Of a stretch of DNA of 64,000 nucleotides, positions 48,231 to 60,290 are shown one piece after another. The stretch's first letter is position 1. Each line of letters begins with the position of its first letter. The notes beneath the pieces are model-generated. The model saw only the letters and a program-made list of their open reading frames with translations. It made no database searches and was not told where the DNA came from. A program made the translations under genes and the position numbers. The DNA is from Polyodon spathula (Eukaryota; Chordata; Actinopteri; Acipenseriformes; Polyodontidae). The DNA is taken from positions 43,957,726 through 44,021,725 of the forward strand of contig NC_054534.1 in assembly GCF_017654505.1 (NCBI RefSeq), in the 5' to 3' direction.

Positions 48231-49480
48231 TTAAAATGAACTACATGGAAGTAAATTTATAAAAAAGTAAATTATGTAATTTAATATAAAATGTGATTAA
48301 TACAACTTAATTTAATATAAAATCTCATAAAACTAACCAAAAATATTTAACTTAAACCTCTACTGCTGATGAAGTACATAAAAGAAAAACTTAACAACTT
48401 GAAATACATAATTATTTTTCAGCTGGAGGATTTAATGATCAACAGTTTTGGTTGCTTCCTCTCTACTTCTGCCCTTTTATTTGGTGCTTTGCGCTTCCAA
48501 GCACCTGACGGGCATAAGTGACCACTCATTGTACACCTTTCTAGCCAAATACCAGAGAGCAGACAGACAGAGAATAAAGACATATGAGACACATTATAAT
48601 AATCATGCACTTCTCAAAACATTATAATTTGCAATGCATTTGAATCAACAGTTGATCCACTAAATGTAACAGACATTTGAAAGTTAAAGAACTCCATACA
48701 GATTCAGGGACTCTTTCCTAAAGGGACCTCTATTGCAATAACTATTTGATTCATCTTACCAATTTTTCAGAAAGTTTTATGAACTTAATAACTATTTGTG
48801 TTAAATAAGATGTTGCATTGTATACAATGTTTTAAAGTCACTGCTGCAATATTTTGGACAGTTAGTATTATTGATCTAATATAATCGCAGTCTCCAATCT
48901 CTAAGCTAAACACTTACTGCCAAGTTCGCAAAACACATCATAAACACCTGAACAGAATTATTAGTGAAACGTACCTTTCTTTTCAGCTTTTTTAATACAA
49001 AGTACTGTTACCTGCTACCATTAATTTTGAACTGCAACAAATGCAAATTATTGTGACAACTTGAGAGAAGCTGAACAATTTAAAAAACATAGTAGCACTG
49101 TTGCTTTTGACAAAAAAAAAAAGAGAATGTTTCATTCAACAATGTTATAGGTCAGGCTAGTCGCTGCACTTTTGATGTCCCGAAGCAGGAATACTTTCTT
49201 TTAAGCCTTTCAACTTCTCACAGAAACTGGCGTTTTGGACCTTGCCCCCACACACACAAATGAAGGTGGTTGAAGTCACGACACCTACTCCAAAAAACCT
49301 GCGACTCTCAACCAAATCAAACCCAATTCTGCTTATTATAAAAATAATCTAAAATATTCACTAAAAACTACATCTCCCAGAATAACATGTCGTCAGTTAG
49401 TTTTATTCAACGGTTGCTCTAACGGTTAGCCTCTGTGCTCACTGAACTGTTGTTAAAGTCAATAGGTGGAGCTCAACTAA
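48231..49480. other. gda intron, nothing recognised
   Basis: AT-rich sequence without recognisable exons or element ends. Confidence 0.35.
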
Positions 49481-49616
49481 TGAAAGGTTACGGACGTAAC
49501 CCTGGTTCCCTGAAAGAGAAGATGACCGCCAAAATGATACTTTTGGGATATGTATGCTTGGCATCAAAGCTGCCGCTAGGCCCCTCAGTGGAGTGATTTC
49601 CTCGGTCCATCTGTCA

Positions 49617-50110
49617 TCACCACTTAATGGTAATCACACTCATCCTTACACCTTCACTCAAGTGAGGGGCTTGCCTCCACCAGCTTAATGTTTTCCAGCA
49701 TAAGCGAGACACTGTCAGCCAATGGTGTCTGTTGTGCTTAGGGTGTAGCCAAAAGGTACTGAGCCACACTTGAAGCGGGCACATAGGAAGTAACCCCAGT
49801 TGGATGGCTGATGACGCTGCAGCCATCAGACCCAGTAACTTTTGGCACAACGCGAATTGTACTATGGACCCTTGATCAACAGGGACAGACAAGTGCGAAT
49901 GGCAGCTACTCTATCGTCTGACAGGTAGGCTTGCATCATAAGGGAATCCAGCCGGAGACCTGAGTAGATTGTACTTTGCACCGGTATTAACTGGCATTTT
50001 GCATCGTGTTTGGTGAGACCCGGCCTCAACAGATGTTCCGTCACAATCGCTGTGTGGACCACTGCTCCTTCCTGGGATGGTAAGAAATCAACCAGTCATC
50101 CAAGTAAACA
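49617..50110 (-). pseudogene. DIRS-type reverse transcriptase/RNase H remnant
   Basis: The minus strand encodes FVYLDDWLIS (YLDD at 50106-50095), then HTAIVTEHLLRPGLT, LSDDRVAAIRTCLSLL and LCQKLLGLMAAASSAIQLGLLPMCPLQ. These align in order with the DIRS element at 61267-61620 (YLDDWLI, HTALVTEHLTRLGLT, LSADRVSTLQACLSL, LCQRLLGLLAAASS). Frameshifts separate the pieces, and most of the RNase H and the tyrosine recombinase are missing. Confidence 0.75.
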
Positions 50111-50308
50111 AAATTGTATCATGGTCCTCATCAGCAATGCTGACATCCGGTTCTGTAACATCTGGGGCAACCACCAAGGCAGGCGGGGTCAGATCCGTGG
50201 CCGGCGTTTTTGGCTGAGCTGGGGCCAGGGTAAGGGCTTGAACCTGCTGCCTGGCCAGGGGCACACAATGCAGCGTATGGTTCAGCCATGCTTGCAGGAG
50301 ACATTGTG

Positions 50309-51640
50309 CACATAAGAACATAAGAAAGGTTACAAACGAGAGGAGGCCATTCGGGCCATCTTGCTCGTTTGGTTGTCAGTAGTTTATTGATCCCAGACTC
50401 TCATCAAGCAGCTTCTTAAAGGATCCCAGGGTGTCGGCTTCAACAACATTACTGGAGAGTTGATTCCAGACCCTCACGATTCTCTGTGTAAAAAAGTGCC
50501 TCCTATTTTCTGTTCTGATTGCCTCTTTGTCTATTCTCCATTTATGACCCCTGGTCCTTGTTTCTTTTTTCTGGTTGAAAAAGTCCCTTGGGTCGACATT
50601 GTCAGTACCTTTTAAAATTTTGAATGCTTGAATTAGGTCGCCGCGTAGTCTTCTTTGTTCAAGACTGAATAGATTCAGTTCTTTTAGCCTGTCTGCATAT
50701 GACATGCCTTTTAAACCCAGAATAATTCAGGTCGCTCTTCTTTGCTCTCTTTCTAGAGCAGCAATATCCTTTTCGTAGCGAGGTGACCAGAACTGAACAC
50801 AATATTCAAGATGAGGTTATACTTACTAATGCATTGTACAGTTTTAACATTACTTCCCTTGATTTAAATTCAACACTTTTCACAACGTATCCGAGCACCT
50901 TGTTGGCCTTTTTTTATAGCTTCCCCACATTGCCTAGATGAAGACATTTCTGAGTCAACAAAAACTCCTAGGTCTTTTTCATAGAGTCTTTCTTTAATTT
51001 TAGTATCTCCCATATGATATTTATAAAGCACATTTTTATTTCCAGCATGCAGTACCTTACACTTTTCTCTATTAAATGCTATTTGCCATGTGTCTGCCCA
51101 GTTCTGAATCTTGTCTAGATCATTTTGAATGACGTTTGCTGCTGAAAAAGTGTTTGCCACTCCTCCTATTTTTGTGTTGTCTGCGAATTTAACAAGTTTG
51201 CTTACTATACCAGAATCTACGTCATTAATGTAGATTAGGAATAGCAGAGGACCTAATACTGATCCCTGTGGTACTCCACTGGTTACCACACTCCATTCTG
51301 AGGTTTCTCCTCTAATCAGTACTTTCTGTTTTTACATGATAACCACTCCCTAATCCATGTACATGAGTTTCCTTGAATCCCTACTGAGTTCAGTTTGAGA
51401 ATTAATCTTTTATGCAGGACTGTCAAAAGCTTTCTGGAAATCTAAATAAACCATGTCATATGCTTTGCAATTATCCATTATCGATGTTGCATCCTCAAAA
51501 AAATCAAGCAGGTTAGTTAGACATGATCTCCTTTTCCTAAAACCATGTTGACTGTCTCCCAGGATACTGTTACCATATAGGTAATTTTCCATTTTGGATC
51601 TTATTATAGTTTCCATAAGTTTTCATATAATAGAAGTCAG
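50309..51640 (-). mobile_element. CR1/Rex-like LINE, 5'-truncated
   Basis: Minus-strand reverse transcriptase blocks appear in order: GDSQHGFRKRRSC and VYLDFQKAFDS (first catalytic Asp), SGVPQGSVLGPLLFLIYIND, KFADNTKIGG (normally FADDTKI, so the second catalytic Asp is Asn), NREKCKVLH, and the tail LNLFSLEQRRLRGDLIQAFKIL with RVWNQLSSNVVEA. The 3' end is marked by two copies of TTCTTATG (genomic CATAAGAACATAAGAA at 50309), typical of CR1-type elements. Stops and frameshifts are present. It interrupts the DIRS-like element. Confidence 0.85.
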
Positions 51641-51812
51641 GCTTATTGGTCTGTAGTTACCTGGTATGGGGCATGACATATAAACATGGAATTTAGCCAT
51701 GCTTGATGTCTGCACAGCCCCAAGGGTGTTGTTAAAATACCGGAGGGTGTAGAGTAGACCTGTGTAGTGGGGCACTCAGGCACCAAGGGTGCAGAAGCAC
51801 CGAGGACACTGA

Positions 51813-53384
51813 GGCCCAGATTTATAAAAGGATTGCACATGTTTTACATTCGTAAAACGGACGCTGAGGGTCCTGAATTCTTGGATGGGATTTATAAAAC
51901 ACACGCAATGGCATAAATATTTAATATGTGATTTGCAGGGCCAATGTCTATGTGTCAATGGCTATGTGCTTTAGCCCTTTATGCATATGCAATTCTGTAT
52001 ATGCATATGTAAATCTGGGGCGTTTCTGAACAAAACCGTTAAAATTGGGAGGGGATTCTGCAAATGAGGTTGGATTAAATATTGATTTTAAGAAGGCATT
52101 AATTTGCTGCAGTCAAACCGTAGGCTATTTAAAAGGCAAGGTGATGTGGGAGACGTGTCTGCAGCAAAAAGAAGACATCGTTTTCAAGTACAAAAACATT
52201 TGATAACATTTTGCAAAGAGCTCATTTTTTAACCCTTCTGATCAAGTCAATTTGTAAATTATGTTTTACAATACCGGTCTGGTATTGTTTTGCAAACTCC
52301 AATTTTTAAAACATGTTTCATAGCTTACATGACAAAACAAAAAGTCTGCAAATAGGGAATATATAATCTATGTAAAAAAAAAAGGTTCTTAGAAGCACCT
52401 AAAAGGGTGTCCCCACAGTGGCAATTAAAAGAATGGCGGAGGAGATTAAGAAAAGATGATATTCCGAGGTGCATGAAAAAAAAAAGAGGATACAATGAGG
52501 ATCCTCCACTATTTTTTCTGGTCCAGGCAGTATTGTTAATTTTCGAGTTGGAAAGAAGGTGGTAAAGAAAAAAAAAAGGACAGAGGGCAGATGACGCAGT
52601 TAGTTTATAGCTAGAGGAAGTACAGTTTTTCAACCATATATAATATACACAGAGTAAGAAATACAGACAAACATATGAAATAGGAGAGTTGTAACTGCAC
52701 TACACTAAGAAGGTATAAGTTGTAGTTAAACTGAAGACTGTTTGTACGCAGCTGTATTGTTGCTGAACATATTGCTGTACAACAATGAAAGGATTATCCA
52801 TCTGTTTGACTGCCATGGATGTAAATAAATAAAACTTATTGTTTCTGAAGTTTGAAAAGTCTATATCCCTGGAATTACTCTACACAAAATAAGAAAATGA
52901 ACAAATATACGAAGCACAATAACTAGATGATGTGTCTTAATGTATAAGCAACCTACTACAAACTCTGAAATGGTTCATTTGTCCTGGTGATGTATTACGA
53001 GCTTGTAACAAATCTTCATGTGTTACAAGTACTGCTTATACAAAAATCTCCAATTCCATACTGATAAATTTTAGTTTTCACTTCTGAGCATCCTCATCAC
53101 CATGGCTAGTAACAGGCTGAGATATTTGTGTGCCATTCATTTTCTTTTGGAATGTGTAGCCTACACACACAGGATAGACCCAAACCTGCTATTTACTGTA
53201 AGAGGTGTGTAATTCTCCATTGATAATTGCGGGGAGAGGTATTTAAATTGGTTGATTGCGGAATCACCTTCTTTACCTAATTAGTCTTATAAAATAGGTC
53301 GTAATTTGGCGATGAGTGAGGCAGTACTGAACACGCACAGTATGTGGCTTTGCGGTCAGTTTTTTCCTTTTATAACTTTGGGCC
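51813..53384. mobile_element. PIF/Harbinger-like element with 3-bp target duplication
   Basis: The left end GGCCCAGATTTATAAAAGGA corresponds to the reverse complement of the right end, GGCCCAAAGTTATAAAAGGA. Both flanks carry TGA (51810-51812 and 53385-53387), a 3-bp target duplication as in PIF/Harbinger. The length is 1,572 bp. I recognise no transposase inside, so it is non-autonomous or decayed. The sequence on either side is the same GCACCGAGG-rich repeat. Confidence 0.6.
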
Positions 53385-53599
53385 TGAGTGAGGTAGAATA
53401 CAGTACTGGTGCGCCGAAGAATCGGGGCACCGAGTGCAGGTGTTATTGACATGCTGTGGTGCTAAGCACTGAGGGCACCGAAGCACCGAGGTCTTGACCA
53501 CTTGAAATCAACACAACCCGGGGTAGTGCATATCATATATTGGGGTGGACACGAGTGGCTGTGGTAGGCAATCAGGAGAGCAGTACAGGGGAACGCATA

Positions 53600-55320
53600 G
53601 TGTTGCATGGCGATAACCTGGCACTGGACCACATGCAGTCACACAACAGGGCAGAGCGAAGTTTATGTCGGAGTAGAGCACAGGCTCAAGGAGTTGTGGT
53701 GTGTTAGACAAAAAGTATTTATTTATTTATTTTACTGCAAAAGGCAAGAGGAAAAAATAGAGGCTTACACACGCAGCAATTCAGCTATGGGAGAAATACA
53801 TTCACCATGCCAGGTGGGTGACCAAGCTTGCCGAGTACAGGGGGCTGAAACAAGCCGGCTGACTCAACTCAACAGTGGGTCCCGGTGGAGGAATCACGCT
53901 TGTATTATTCTTTATTTATTTATTTAAATTGCATGGCAATAAAGAAAAAAATACATTCACACCACATCAAGCTGTGAGGGTAAAAATATAGTCACCATGG
54001 CAACACTGGTAACTGATTTTGTTTGGTTTGTTTTTATCAGCCTGGTAAGTAGACGGGCTGAAACAATCCAGCGGATTCACCTCAACAGGGGGGCACAGCA
54101 GAGCTGGGTCCCGGTGGAAGAATCACACCGTTATTATTTTTATTTTTATTTTTATTTTTTAAAACTGCAAGGCAGTAAAAGAAAACACATACACGCACAC
54201 AATAGCAAAGCAGTGAGGGTAAATAGAACAGTCACGACGCCGGGTGAACTGAATTTCTAAGTGCACTGAGAGGACTGGCCAAGACAATCCAGCAGAGTCA
54301 ATTGATTCCAGGGAAATGGCAAGCCGTCTTCCAGTAATAAAATTGCAGGGGAACTCCAGAAAACTCGAGAGAGATTTTAAACAGGCTAGCTCCCAGCAAC
54401 TGGACAAGGGTGTCTAGCCTGGACTGCGTGCCGTCACACAAAGGGGACAGCACAAAGCCTACTGCGGAGTGGAGCACTGTCTACAGGCAGAGGGTATCAA
54501 GGTGCCGGGGTATTGGCAAGGGTGCCTAGTCTGGATCACATGCAGTCACATGACCGGGGCAGCGCGTAGCTTGCAATGATGTGGGGCAATGCCCACAGAT
54601 AGGCAGCAGTGAGGGCACCGATGCAGTGTGTTTAAGCATTGAAGGATAGGCACCAAGGCTCTGAGGCTTCAGGAGCATCAAAAGAGGATGCCAAATCACC
54701 GAGGCAATGGAGCACCGTGGGGCACGAAGGCCACCGATGCAGGGGAGCACTTGAGCAGCTAGGCTGTAGGTCACCGAGGACTTAAGGGTACCAAGGGCAA
54801 CGAGGCAGAGACATTGGGGTGCCGAAGCACTGAGCACCAAGTACTGAGGGCTTCAAGCACCGAGAGTACTGAGCTGTGTGTCTAGTCTGTGGCTTATGCA
54901 AATCACACAACCAGAACAGTGCGTAGCATGCAAAGTTGTGGTGCCTACAGACAGTGCAGTGCATGCAGTCACACAGCCGGTGCACTGATGTTTGATAGTG
55001 ATTTTTATTTTTTATTTTTTAAACTACAAGGCAGTAGCACGCAGACACTCAACAGCAAGCTGGAGTGTAAGGGTCTTCTTTTTTCTGTAAGCAGTAATGA
55101 AAAAACAATAGTAACAAATAAACAACCTGTCGGGGCTCTAGGCCGCACACAGTGAGTGGGAGTGCCGAGGTCTCCCACAGTCTTCCAGTCCACAGCGGTG
55201 CGCAGCCAAGCTGGGTCTCGCTGGAGGATAACATTCTCCTTTCTCAATTTTACTTTCAAAACAGCTAACAGGAAAAGATAGAAACACATGCAGCAAGCTG
55301 CAAGGTTGCAACAGACTTCA
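53600..55320. repeat. imperfect tandem array of ~230-bp units in the DIRS-like leader
   Basis: At least four decayed copies occur (starting near 53735, 53930, 54162 and 55018). Each opens with AAACTGCAAGGCAGTAAAAG-like sequence, has AGC(A/T)GTGAGGGTAA, then GGGCTGAAACAATCCAGC or a relative, then GGGTCCCGGTGGAGGAATCAC, and ends in a (TTTTA)n/(TTTA)n run. A second interspersed unit reads TCACATGCAGTCACACAACCGGGGCAGCGCGTAG (about 53630, 54538, 54900-54980). Confidence 0.7.
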
Positions 55321-56019
55321 AATAGCCAAGCAATGTAGGCCGTTAAATTGTCAACCTACCAAATTCCATTAATTTAGGAACTTTTCAGCCTTTAAATTAA
55401 GTATTCAAATTATACAGTAAAGAAGTTAAGTTGATGCTATTTTTATGATCTTATTTAATACAATGAAAATATTCATATTCATTCATATTTAAAAAAAAAA
55501 AAAAAAAACACAATGCGTGCACACACACACTAGACTATGAATTCCGAGCTTTGTTTATTTTTTCAACAGATACCAGTACTGCAGTATAAGAACTATATTA
55601 TTATATAGTGTTTTTTATGTAAAACATCTCAGAGCCCTTCACATAACTAAATATTGTACATAAATACGTAAAAAAAAACTAAAATAAATTACATTTGAGC
55701 AATTCTAGTACTATCGCCATATTTAATGTCACCAAACTGTTTTAATCCAACCACCGGTGGATGTACTTCCAGTTCACCGATAAATCTGCAGCAATGAATA
55801 AAACAACGCGCCCTTACTAAGCAATAGTACATGAGAAAACTCCACCTAACAAACCTTTATCCAGTCTATGATTTGCCTTGTTATCTTACAGACAATCAGA
55901 GTAAGAATTAACATTTGAAAGCTAGGCTGCGTTGTTTTATTTATCAGTGCACTGAATCGCTGAATTGGATTTGACATCACTTGGTGCTCATCGGTGTGGG
56001 GGACTTAACAACAGTTTGG
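55321..56019. other. gda intron with transposon-end-like motifs
   Basis: It has an A-rich tract (55489-55508). AATGAATAAAACAACGCGCCC (about 55795-55815) and, inverted, GGCTGCGTTGTTTTATTTATC (about 55925-55945) face each other. The same motif recurs at 63938-63958. They look like terminal inverted repeats of an unassigned DNA transposon. Confidence 0.35.
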
Positions 56020-56029
56020 TGAAGCAACA

Positions 56030-57002
56030 TGGCTGATATTGCTGCCTCTGCTGCTTGCAATGCTGTAGTTGACTTGTATGAGGATGATCCCATGCTATTA
56101 GACTATAGGGAAGGTGATGATGGAGTTGATATGCCAAATGACAAAGTATATTGAAATTAAATTGTGCAAGAAATCGAAAGGCCTAATCATTTTTACAGCA
56201 GACAGGAGGAAAGAGACCCCATTGGGGCTGGCAAGGGTTAGCTACCCTAGTCGGCAGTATCCAGCTCTATGTTTTCAAAGGTAAACAGGATGCTGGAGCC
56301 ACCCACCCAAGGCTTTTAAGAATTTAAAGAGAAAAACACCCCTAGAGTCTTAAGATGACTCAATGTTGGACAACACGATTAACGACTTAGGAACAGAAAC
56401 GGATATGAGAATGGAGAGTACTTCACAAAAGACTAGTTCAAGATCTGTAGTTAGCAAAGACTTGGAACTCCAGGTTTGTGTCTGTGGCTGGAGCAAGGAG
56501 ACAACAGTCAGGGGGTTGAAGATTCCTCAAGGGAGAATGAAATGCTTGAGGGAGAAGGGACAACAGCCTCGAATTGATCAGTACATCTTACGAAGTCAGT
56601 CAAATGAAATTCAGTGACAGGAAGCAAAACACAGTTCGCAGGATGTAAGAAAGAAAAGAACCTCAACGGGCACAAGCCTGGAGTTAAATGGCCAAGAGCT
56701 TGTGAGAAAACTGTGTGGAACACAGTAAACACATATTTTTGTTTTGCATTGGAAAGGTTAAGTGGAACAGTTGAAAAGAAGCTGGATAAATTTGGGTACA
56801 TCATCTATGCTTATGGAAGTGAGAGATTTGGAGTTGAAAAAAAGAAAGAAAAAGTACAAACTATTCCTGGAAAGTCTAGATGGCAGCAGGAGATTGAATG
56901 CTTAGTTAGAGAAAGGAGGCAGCTGAGGAAGCAATAGAGCAGAGCAGAAGAAAGTGAGGAGGGACTCAGAACTGAACACCTAGAAACACTACAAAAAGGA
57001 GT
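56030..57002 (+). pseudogene. unassigned transposon-derived reading frames
   Basis: A short frame starting MADIAASAACNAVVDLYED (56030-56154) begins just inside a terminal-repeat-like motif and might be the N-terminus of a Harbinger-type transposase; this is weak. The following 800 bp contains broken frames, such as GHKPGVKWPRACEKTVWNTVN and LDKFGYIIYAYGSERFGVE, that read like the 5' coding part of the LINE continuing at 57003. No intact gene is implied. Confidence 0.35.
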
Positions 57003-58045
57003 GTGCGAGAACTAACTTTTATAAAGATCTACTGCTATTCAAAAGCAATGGCTTCATCATCTCCAGGGCCTAATGGAGTTTCGTACAGAGTCTACAAGAG
57101 TGCTCCTGGAGTTCTACTAATCTTGTGGAAATTGATGAAAGTGGCATGGGGGAAAAACAGGTTGTACCAAAAGCATGGCGCCGAGCAGGTGGAGTCTTTA
57201 TATCAAAAGAAAGATTGTACAAGCATCAGTCTGTTTTCCCCTATTTCCCTATTAAACGTAGAAGGTAAGATTTTCTTAAGTACTATTGCTCAGAGATTGT
57301 CAACTCACCTATTAAAGAACTGCTTCATTCATTCTGGCAATAAATTCAATCAGCAAAAAAGGAGAGGAAGGGAGCTCCATGTGACATTCCTGGATTTGGC
57401 TAATGCATATGGTTCAGTGCCACATGAACTTCTTTGGGCAGCATTCAATTTTTTCAGTGTACCGATAACAACAACAAATTTAGTGAAAGCCTAATTTGGA
57501 GATTTACAATTTTGTTTTTCAACTTCAGAATTCACCACTACATGGCAATGCCTAGAGGTTGGAATAAATGAGAAGTCAGCGAAAATATTTAAGAGATGGT
57601 ACAACAGAGATATAAAGGACACAGTTTGTGTGGGAGAAGTTAGACAACAAACAGTGGAAGGATTGAAGAGCATAGACAGCAGAGTTTTACAGGGCAAACT
57701 GAAAGTGCTTTCAGTTTGGTCTACTGCCAAGGCTGCTGTGGCCACTGACTGTGTACAAGGTTTCTTTGACAACAGTTGAGAAGCTGGAAGCTTAATCAGT
57801 TCATACGTCAGGAAATCGTTGGAGCCGTTGTGTGTTAATGAGCTGGGGAGGCAAAATAAGCTGATACCTGGAGCCAGCATTGGACTTCAGCCATCAACAC
57901 CAGGCAGAAGGATAATTACTTCCTCAGATGGAAAGAAATTAAAATGGATGGAAATGCTATATATTAGTTGGTGCTTATCTAGACGAGAGCCGAGTTCAAA
58001 TCAGCATGAAGTTTTAACATCTACTCATGTAATGGAAATCATTTT
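57003..58045 (+). mobile_element. restriction-like-endonuclease LINE, copy 3 with internal deletion
   Basis: The RT fingers/palm is present (SSPGPNGVSYRVYK, NVEGKIFLSTIAQRL and FLDLANAYGSVPHELLW, the last with the first catalytic Asp). After about 57520 the sequence jumps past the YMDD box to the block GEVRQQTVEGLKSIDSR (about 57635). From there it resembles copy 1 at the DNA level, to CTACTGCCAAGGCTGCTGTGG. The endonuclease is deleted, and the 3' UTR (GAGAGCCGAGTTCAAATCAGC) ends near 58045. Inactive. Confidence 0.75.
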
Positions 58046-58997
58046 ATACTGTTTTTAATTGTTTGTAAAAATGCCTGTGAAATGTTATGTGTTATTAATA
58101 AATGCTTGCAAAAATAGCATTAATGTGTTACTTTTTTGGTACCACTCATCCTTAACCCTTATACTGGCTCATCAATTGACAGACCACTGCTCTCTAACTG
58201 ACCTGGCTCACTTGATGTGCTGCTCTTTCTGCAGCTGCTTGTGCAAAATATCTATGTGAAGTAAATCATTGTTAATGTGTAAATCTAGTTTCTTTAAAAA
58301 AAAAAAGTGTCATTTTTTCTACATTTCCGCGACCGACTTATACCCAGCACCAGGGGCAACAGCGTTGGAGACACAGAGCTGCTGCTTCACAGACCATTGT
58401 GTGCACTGTCCTGGTGGCTGCTCCACCTGGGCCAAGCAGGCAGTAACCCCGCAACCGACCCTCGGCAGCAATGGGCAGTACCTGGCAGAGATCCCAGCAG
58501 CAAGAAGTAAACAGTCTGTTTTGTAATGGATGCATAAATTTAAAACTGTAAATAAATATAAAGTTATGGTCACATGCTGTAGTATTTTTATTATGTTAAA
58601 GATAGGACTGTTAAATGCTTATTCTCATAGTTTTTCTATCTCTGCACAGTTATTTTTTTTAATTATTATTATTAATTTAATTATTATTATAAATATTACA
58701 ATTACTATTAAAATAAAACATGACATAGACTACCTCGAATGTTACTCGCTCCATCCGAAAATGAGCTTAAATGCAACATCAGTCTAGTAGGCTATATCAC
58801 AACATTCTCATCGTAATTTTCTAACCTCAACAGACTATTTGAGTTCTCTGATGTCACAGCCACTAACACTGCAATATTCGTTGCTGAATATACTGTCATG
58901 TAGGCATGATGCTGTCTATCTTCCAGAAACTCCTGCAAAACTAACCTCAAAGCAACTTTGTCAACCATTTTTAAAACATTCGCTAACATGCCATTCT
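58046..58997. other. gda intron, partly DIRS-related scrap
   Basis: Near 58330-58500 the sequence resembles the DIRS coding region at about 60475-60640 (CCCAGCACCAGGG..AACAGC, CAGACCATTGTG, CTGTCCTGGTGGCT.CTCCACCTGGGCCAAGCAG). It is therefore a separate DIRS fragment. The remainder is AT-rich and unassigned. Confidence 0.55.
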
Positions 58998-59373
58998 CTT
59001 TCAATCTCGAAATGTCAACCATTACGAGTTGGGAAATGACCTTCATGTCACATGACCTGAGCACATATTTTAAAAGCTGCCCAATAGGCACGGTGTGGCC
59101 ACGTGTCTGGTACCCCATGCCCTATGCATTACCTGGTGCATAGCTCCGGTACACTCAGCACCCCTGTGCATTCTACTACTGTACATAGCACCCTCGGTAC
59201 CCCGTGCACATACCTGGATTAACCCTGTGCACAGCTCCTCCGTGCATAGCCCCAGTACACATAGCACTCCCGTGCATCCCTGTGCACTTCCACAGTATCC
59301 CGTGCCCGGTACACCTCGGTACTTAGCACCCCCATGCATAGCACCAGTGTCTTACCCTGTGCTCGGTACAGCA

Positions 59374-60290
59374 ATGTCTTTTCACGATTGTGTGAGATGT
59401 GGGGCCAGCCTCCCCCCAGAGGATGGCCATAATTTCTGTGTCCAATGCCTGGGTGCCGATCATGCCCGGCGAGCGCTGGCAGAACCCATCTTTTGTGCTG
59501 TGTGCACCAGATTTTAAAAGCGGTCCAGGGCTAAGAGGGCAGACCGTGCTGAAGATCATTTCACCTCCTCTAGCTAGCCGTGGATTTTGCTGACACTCTC
59601 GAGGAGCCCCTCGCATGAACCATCTGCAAACCGCAGTGCTCAGTCTGTGTCTCGTTCTACGGAACACAAGACCAAGAAAGCTAAGAAGTGCAGTCACTCA
59701 CCCAATGAAGATGTGTCAGCCTTACGGGCACAAATGATGCAGCTAGCAAGCACTGTTGCAAATCTCCTGCAGTCTCAGTTGATTGAGGAGGAGAAGGACG
59801 ATGTTTTGTCCCTGGTCGCCTCTATGGAAGAAGGCAAATTCGAAGGGGGAAAGGAGGACCCCTCCTGTTTAGAGGGCTCCCCGTCTGAGACATATATGGC
59901 TCCTAGCGGTTCACTGGTGGACCAGCTAGCAGCCCTTGTGAGCAGAGCTACTGCCTGGGTAATGATCCCTTGGACTCGTGAGACCCAGGTCCGCCGATTG
60001 GTTTGGAAGCTGGGGCTCCAGCATTTCCCACCTGTTGATTCTGCTGTGGCTGCCTTAGTGCAGACACTGGCTATTTCAATGCTCTCCCGTGAATTCTCCT
60101 GCCCAAATAAACAGTGTAGGGTCACGGAGCCGCACTTAAAAAGGTCATACTGCGTGGGGGAACTGGCAGCAAGACTAGCAAACATCACGGGTCTGCTGAC
60201 TGTGTACCAATCGCAGCTGTTGCTCAGCCTTCTCCTCATATTAATGAGCTGAAGCTGGTGAATGACCAGCTGCTCCGTATAGCTCGGCAC
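59374..60290 (+). pseudogene. DIRS gag-like protein, frameshifted
   Basis: It starts MSFHDCVRCGASLPPEDGH, followed by CVQCLGADHARRAL. The C-x2-C-G...H..C..CLG..HA pattern is characteristic of DIRS first-ORF products. The frame is then broken near 59515 and resumes with a Ser/Lys-rich stretch (TEHKTKKAKKCSHSP) and a coiled-coil-like segment (ALRAQMMQLASTVANLLQSQL). A further shift lies near 60235. Nucleocapsid-like role inferred from position. Confidence 0.65.

Larger units (their letters stand above)
49485..55320 (-). mobile_element. composite DIRS-like element, interrupted by two other transposons
   Basis: Minus orientation. The 3' terminal region is at 49485-49600 (GGTTACGGACGTAACCCTGG, then GGTTCCCTGAAAGAGAAGATGACC). 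RT/RNase H remnants lie at 49617-50110. The leader, rich in CACCGAGG/GGCACCGA units (about 51720-51812 and 53390-54880), lies further out. A CR1-like LINE (50309-51640) and a Harbinger-like element (51813-53384) interrupt it. The reading that all parts belong to one original element is inference from the same GCACCGAGG units on both sides of the insertions. The 5' limit near 55320 is approximate. Confidence 0.5.

Noticed and set aside
53600..55320. CRISPR-like spaced repeats
   Set aside because: The units are ~230 bp, highly divergent, unequal and in vertebrate DNA next to a retrotransposon; they are not short repeats with uniform spacers.
56363..56937. Independent host gene in the 56.3-56.9 kb frames
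   Set aside because: The frames are short, overlap on both strands and run directly into LINE sequence; they are more likely the decayed 5' coding part of that element.
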